Below, one piece after another: positions 5,622 through 9,152 of a stretch of DNA of 9,152 bases. Within the stretch, counting starts at the first letter, position 1, and every line of letters starts with the position of its first letter. Made by a program: the position numbers and the translations under genes. The notes under the pieces are model-generated. The model made no database searches. It was not told the DNA's origin and worked only from the letters and a program-made list of their open reading frames with translations. The stretch comes from Bacteroidales bacterium. Its GTDB lineage: Bacteria; Bacteroidota; Bacteroidia; Bacteroidales; UBA12481. The stretch lies in contig JAGHDB010000093.1 of the NCBI GenBank assembly GCA_021160155.1, positions 1-9,152 of the forward strand, in the 5' to 3' direction.

Positions 5622-7739
5622 ATGAAATTTAACTGGGGCAATATTAAAGTTTTTTTTAAACGTCTGATTACAGCACTCATTGTGGCGGGCACACTGGTGG
5701 TGATATATCTCCTTTTTCCCCACCGGGGGAAGTTCCCGTATGAATACCAAAAGGGGGCTTTCTGGGGGCATGAAACCCTGATTGCTCCTTATGATTTTCC
5801 TGTTTATAAATCGGATGCCCAGATACAATCAGAGCGTGACAGCGTTTTGAAACAGGTGAATCCGTATTTTGACTTAAATCCTGAGATCGGTTTGAACCGG
5901 ATCAATGAATTTATTACCGAGTGGCCGCAAATTTGGCAGCGTGCCCGTCTCGGATTTACTTCTGACTCATTGATTCGTAATTTGCCTTTGGGGTGGGACA
6001 GCCTTTACCAGGCTGCTGCCAGGTATTGGTTAGACAGTTTGTACCGGACGGGAATTATGCCGGGGAGTATGGTTGAGTTGTTCCCGGATTGGGATCACCG
6101 GGTATTGAACGTGATCGTGGATCAGGTAGCTACCGAACGACAACCGGGACAGGTAAAAGATCCGGTTAAAGCCTATGAATTTCTGCAACGTGTACTTACC
6201 GATACTTCACGGATCAACGGAGATCCCTCTTTCTTGGCTTTTCTTTTCCGGACGGTTGGATTTAACGGATATATTGAAGCAAATCTGCAGCCTGATTCTC
6301 ATAAAATAGAGGAAAGTCGTGCGGAGGCTACCGGTAACATCAGTTTATCGCGCGGATTGGTCAGCAGGGGTCAGCGGATTATTTCACGGGGGGATGTGGT
6401 GAATAATGAACGGTGGCAAATGATTGATTCATATCGTAAAGCATACCAGAAAGAATTGGGGGATGTGACTTCACGATGGATTGTAAGAATCGCGCAGTTA
6501 CTGATGATTCTGATTTTAATCTCTTTTCTGCTGCTCTATCTGTACCATTATCGTCGTGATATACTCAATGACACGGTAAAAACCGGTTTTATCTTTTTCC
6601 TCCTTTTATTGGGCGTAGTGGCGGGGGGACTGATCGAGCAGTCGGCCAGCATCTCCATTTATCTGGTACCTTTTATTATGGTGCCGGTCATCATTCGTAA
6701 TTTCTTTGACTCCCGTACGGCCCTTTTTACACATCTGGTGGTTATGCTGGTAATTGGTTTCCTGGTGCCGAACGGTTTTGAGTTTATCCTTATGCAGATT
6801 TTGGTTGGTTTTGCTGCGATTATTTCGTTCCAGCACCTGCACCGCAGAGGTCAGTTGGTGATGACTGCCCTGCTGGTGTTTTTCTCATACGCAGTAATCT
6901 ATCTTTCTCTTTCGATGATGCATGAAGGACGGCTAAGCACCATCCGCTGGATCAACCTGGCATGGCTGGGGGGTAATAGTTTATTGGTTCTGGTTTCCTA
7001 TCCGTTGATTTTTATTTTTGAAAAACTATTCGGATTTATTTCGGATGTGACCCTGATAGAATTGTCTGATTCTAATCACCCCCTGCTGCGGCGTATGGCA
7101 GAGGAGGCACCGGGTACTTTTCAACACTCTCTGCAGGTAGCGAATCTGGCAGAATCGGTTATCCATGAGATCGGGGGTAATCCTTTGCTGGTCCGGACGG
7201 GAGCCATGTATCATGATATCGGGAAAACAGACAGCCCTTTTTATTTTACTGAGAATCAGTCGGCCGGGGTGAATCCTCATGATCACATGAACCGTATCCA
7301 GAGTGCGGAGATTATTATTGCACATGTCAAAAGAGGTGCGGAGATTGCCCGTAAGCACCGGTTGCCAAAACCGATCATAGATTTTATCCTGACTCACCAC
7401 GGAACTACCAAGGCCAGGTTTTTTCTTTCCATGTTCCGTCAAGAGCATCAGGATGAAGAGATTGATGAGGGAGCATTTACTTATCCCGGTCCGAAACCAT
7501 TCAGTAAAGAGACTGCCGTGCTTATGATGGCCGATGCGATCGAAGCCGCTTCGAGAAGTTTAAGTGAATATACGGAGGAAGGGATTAATGAATTGGTGGA
7601 TCGTATCATTGATCACCAGATGGAGGAAGGACAATTTATCGAAGCAGACCTGACATTCAGGGATATTTTCAAAGCCCGCGCTATCTTTAAAAAGAAACTG
7701 ATTAATATTTACCATGCACGGATTGCTTACCCGGATTAA
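5622..7739 (+). CDS. 7TM-HD family phosphohydrolase (PgpH-type, probable c-di-AMP phosphodiesterase)
   Basis: This 705-residue membrane protein matches the 7TMR-HD architecture of PgpH, which hydrolyses cyclic-di-AMP to pApA in Firmicutes. In order: a signal-anchor helix at about 15-32, an extracytoplasmic 7TMR-HDED-type domain to about 283, seven helices between about 286 and 466, and a cytoplasmic HD domain at about 490-650. The metal-binding set is complete: H502 (FQHSLQ), H531 and D532 (YHDIGK), H568 (AHVKRG), H592 and H593 (THHGTT) and D638 (MADAIEA). Spacing fits PgpH proteins, so activity is expected. I chose the ATG at 5622: the in-frame TTG at 5568 would put 18 non-typical residues before the membrane anchor and would start upstream of the likely -7 box at 5597-5604. 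A lipocalin-like lipoprotein gene follows after 30 bp. The c-di-AMP substrate is inferred from family knowledge. No cyclase gene is visible in the window. Confidence 0.93.
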   Translation: MKFNWGNIKVFFKRLITALIVAGTLVVIYLLFPHRGKFPYEYQKGAFWGHETLIAPYDFPVYKSDAQIQSERDSVLKQVNPYFDLNPEIGLNRINEFITEWPQIWQRARLGFTSDSLIRNLPLGWDSLYQAAARYWLDSLYRTGIMPGSMVELFPDWDHRVLNVIVDQVATERQPGQVKDPVKAYEFLQRVLTDTSRINGDPSFLAFLFRTVGFNGYIEANLQPDSHKIEESRAEATGNISLSRGLVSRGQRIISRGDVVNNERWQMIDSYRKAYQKELGDVTSRWIVRIAQLLMILILISFLLLYLYHYRRDILNDTVKTGFIFFLLLLGVVAGGLIEQSASISIYLVPFIMVPVIIRNFFDSRTALFTHLVVMLVIGFLVPNGFEFILMQILVGFAAIISFQHLHRRGQLVMTALLVFFSYAVIYLSLSMMHEGRLSTIRWINLAWLGGNSLLVLVSYPLIFIFEKLFGFISDVTLIELSDSNHPLLRRMAEEAPGTFQHSLQVANLAESVIHEIGGNPLLVRTGAMYHDIGKTDSPFYFTENQSAGVNPHDHMNRIQSAEIIIAHVKRGAEIARKHRLPKPIIDFILTHHGTTKARFFLSMFRQEHQDEEIDEGAFTYPGPKPFSKETAVLMMADAIEAASRSLSEYTEEGINELVDRIIDHQMEEGQFIEADLTFRDIFKARAIFKKKLINIYHARIAYPD

Positions 7740-7769
7740 AAAGGTGCTGCAGAATATTTTTTTATTATC

Positions 7770-8240
7770 ATGAAAAAGAACAAGTTATTCCGCCGGTTGA
7801 TTCTACCGCTTATTTTTCTGACCTTGATTGGTGGGTGCCGTAAGTATGACGATGGCCCGCTGATTGATCTTTACTCAATACCTAAAAGAGTTTCGGGTAG
7901 GTGGTGGTTCAGCAAGGTATTAATTGGAGAAGCTGATTCTACTGAGAATTACAAGTACGGTAACCTGGAGTTTGGATTGTATGAGAAAGAAGCAGGGGGA
8001 TTTGTGTGGGATAGAGATGCTTATAATACGCAATCAGATCCGACCCAATTAACAGGTGGAGTGTGGAGATTATACGCTAATCGTGATTCGTTTGAGATGA
8101 AATTCATTGATCTGGTGACGCATGACTCTTTGTTTTGGTACTGGAAGATTAAACGATTGGCATACAATGAGTTCTGGCTTGAGCGACATGACCGGGATTC
8201 TGTCAGGATTTACTGGAAGCTATGGAAGTTGGTTTATTAA
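7770..8240 (+). CDS. Short lipocalin-like lipoprotein, function unknown
   Basis: This 156-residue lipoprotein has a signal peptide with basic KKNKLFRR, a hydrophobic core and the lipobox LIGGC, making C23 the lipidated residue. The mature N-terminus RKYDDGPLIDLYSIPKRVSGRW resembles the start of small lipocalin-like beta-barrel lipoproteins frequent in Bacteroidota, where a KYxDGP motif is followed by a GxW strand. The rest alternates aromatic and charged residues (YKYGNLEFGLYEKE, GVWRLYANRDSFEMKF, LFWYWKIKRLAYNEFWLERHD), as expected of a small barrel. No ligand can be inferred. It starts 30 bp after the 7TM-HD gene and is probably read from the same transcript; TATTTTTT (7755-7762) just upstream is a seven-of-eight match to a -7 box, so a separate promoter cannot be excluded. 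A strong hairpin terminator follows at 8288-8325. Confidence 0.8.
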   Translation: MKKNKLFRRLILPLIFLTLIGGCRKYDDGPLIDLYSIPKRVSGRWWFSKVLIGEADSTENYKYGNLEFGLYEKEAGGFVWDRDAYNTQSDPTQLTGGVWRLYANRDSFEMKFIDLVTHDSLFWYWKIKRLAYNEFWLERHDRDSVRIYWKLWKLVY

Positions 8241-8287
8241 AGACTAAACTTTCCAATATTTAAAACGCGGTTAATATATTGATTATA

Positions 8288-8325
8288 AAAAAGAGAGGGT
8301 GTCTGAAAAAGCACCCTCTCTTTTT
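8288..8325. terminator. Bidirectional intrinsic terminator
   Basis: A 14-bp perfect stem (8288-8301 with 8312-8325) encloses a 10-base loop, TCTGAAAAAG. The core GAGAGGGTG/CACCCTCTC is flanked by A5 on the left and T5 on the right, so each strand gives a GC-rich hairpin followed by a U-rich tail. It lies between the convergent lipocalin-like gene, 47 bp after its stop, and the SusD-like gene, 19 bp past its stop, and can end both transcripts. Confidence 0.93.
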
Positions 8326-8344
8326 AATTTATTATCCGACAGAA

Positions 8345-9152
8345 TCATCCGTCTTGCGGATCTTTTTCAGTCGGGATTGGATTAGGACGAACATCCCACC
8401 AAACACGTGCACCGAACATACCAAGATCAATATTCTCAATACCCTGCCGAGTTTTGGCTGCATTCAGATTAATCCCGTTTTCGCTCTGTTCTCCATCAGA
8501 GTAAGGTAGACGAATGGGTAACCCACGACCGGGATATTCAGTGGCTTCCAGTTCATATTCGAAGATGCGACTGGGGGTGTGTGTTCTGCGGATTTCTGCA
8601 TAGGCTTCAACACCCTGACCGAAAATGGCCATCCACTTCTGTTCGGTGATCAGTTCAACCGCTTTATCTGGATTAAATACGACCTTTTCCTGAGCGAGGT
8701 ATTCATCAGCTGCATCACCTACACCCCACAAGTCGAGGCTGGCACGTATACCATTTTCATAAAAGGTCTGTGCGTCACCACCTACACGGGCATTGTGTTC
8801 AGCAATATAGAATTCCACTTCGGCATATTGGAGCAGGTATACCGGAGCATCCGGAGTATAGGCAATGGCAATTCCCAACAGGGAACGATTGGCTACACCG
8901 GGGTCGTTCGCTGAGCCGTTTTGGTGTCCTTTGTATTCACCATCTGAAGCCCTGGGCTGGGCAAATACAGGAAGACGTGGATCATTACGGTCTTTCATGA
9001 AGTTCACCGCCGTTTGTGAAATACCCTGGTCGGTACGCGTGTAGAGGGTATTATAAATCGGATTCCGGTAGGGAAGCGCACCCGGATAGACGAGTTTGGC
9101 ATTGTCGTCATTGCTCTCCATCAGGGGATAGGTAGCCGGATCATTCAGCATT
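8345..9152 (-). CDS. SusD/RagB-family nutrient-binding outer-membrane lipoprotein, SusD-like_2 type (5' end outside window)
   Basis: This is the C-terminal 268 residues of a SusD-like surface lipoprotein, the lid that works with a SusC-type TonB-dependent transporter to import glycans, peptides or other nutrients. The frame is open to the right edge, so the signal peptide, lipobox and N-terminal TPR half are missing; family members are usually about 500 residues. The visible part matches the SusD-like_2 group: LLQYAEVEFYIAEHNARVGG, then FYENGIRASLDLWG, then EQKWMAIFGQGVEAYAEIRRT, then LPIRLPYSDGEQSENGINL, ending in WWDVRPNP. The expected SusC partner would lie just beyond the rest of this gene on the right, since SusC normally precedes SusD. 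The substrate cannot be told. It is unrelated to the convergent plus-strand genes and is separated from them by the terminator at 8288-8325. Confidence 0.93.
   Translation of the reverse strand, partial: MLNDPATYPLMESNDDNAKLVYPGALPYRNPIYNTLYTRTDQGISQTAVNFMKDRNDPRLPVFAQPRASDGEYKGHQNGSANDPGVANRSLLGIAIAYTPDAPVYLLQYAEVEFYIAEHNARVGGDAQTFYENGIRASLDLWGVGDAADEYLAQEKVVFNPDKAVELITEQKWMAIFGQGVEAYAEIRRTHTPSRIFEYELEATEYPGRGLPIRLPYSDGEQSENGINLNAAKTRQGIENIDLGMFGARVWWDVRPNPIPTEKDPQDG

Noticed and set aside
7026..7448. A 140-codon minus-strand open frame within the 7TM-HD gene.
   Set aside because: It is antisense to the conserved HD domain and has no recognisable motif or start context.
8241..8287. A possible small RNA or promoter between the lipocalin-like gene and the terminator.
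   Set aside because: The stretch is short and AT-rich with no clear -7 box or fold; it is best read as a 3' untranslated region.
8279..8509. A small plus-strand open frame beginning in the terminator.
   Set aside because: It starts inside the hairpin and then runs antisense to the SusD-like gene; its composition is not protein-like.

Overview
The window looks like a chromosomal segment from a member of the Bacteroidota, most likely Bacteroidales or Marinilabiliales-like. The evidence is a DUF4835/PorD-type protein between coaBC and recN, an enoyl-ACP reductase of the Bacteroidales type, a SusD-like nutrient-binding lipoprotein, short lipoproteins with Bacteroidota-style lipoboxes, a lack of clear Shine-Dalgarno sequences, and two promoter boxes matching the Bacteroidota -7 consensus TAnnTTTG. 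No rRNA, tRNA, CRISPR array, transposase or phage gene was seen.

Layout. Bases 1-3521 hold three co-directional plus-strand genes: the 3' part of coaBC (coenzyme A synthesis), a DUF4835/PorD gene (linked to type IX secretion) and recN (double-strand break repair). Each is followed immediately after its stop by a different short tandem repeat that fills the spacer: 9-bp units after coaBC, 8-bp units after the DUF4835 gene and 6-bp units after recN. The minus strand from 5524 down to 3588 holds a compact three-gene unit: an OB-fold-like lipoprotein, a small PepSY-type membrane protein and fabI. It converges on recN across the hexamer repeat. From 5622 the plus strand carries a 7TM-HD phosphohydrolase of the PgpH family (probable cyclic-di-AMP phosphodiesterase), then 30 bp later a short lipocalin-like lipoprotein. 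These converge on a minus-strand SusD-like gene cut by the right edge, with a strong bidirectional hairpin terminator between them.

How the parts relate. Most genes are conserved housekeeping: CoA synthesis, fatty acid elongation, DNA repair, second-messenger turnover, secretion and nutrient uptake. The less ordinary content lies in the small signals. They are a run of ten A residues exactly at the CoaC-CoaB junction of coaBC, where either single-base slip quickly gives a stop; three unrelated-looking strand-skewed repeats in three consecutive spacers, one with strong G-quadruplex potential; and a 12-bp perfect inverted repeat that carries identical -7 boxes for the divergent promoters at 5549-5604. 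The lipoprotein/PepSY pair is a little-described envelope module that may handle heme or metal. I see no convincing large undescribed system.
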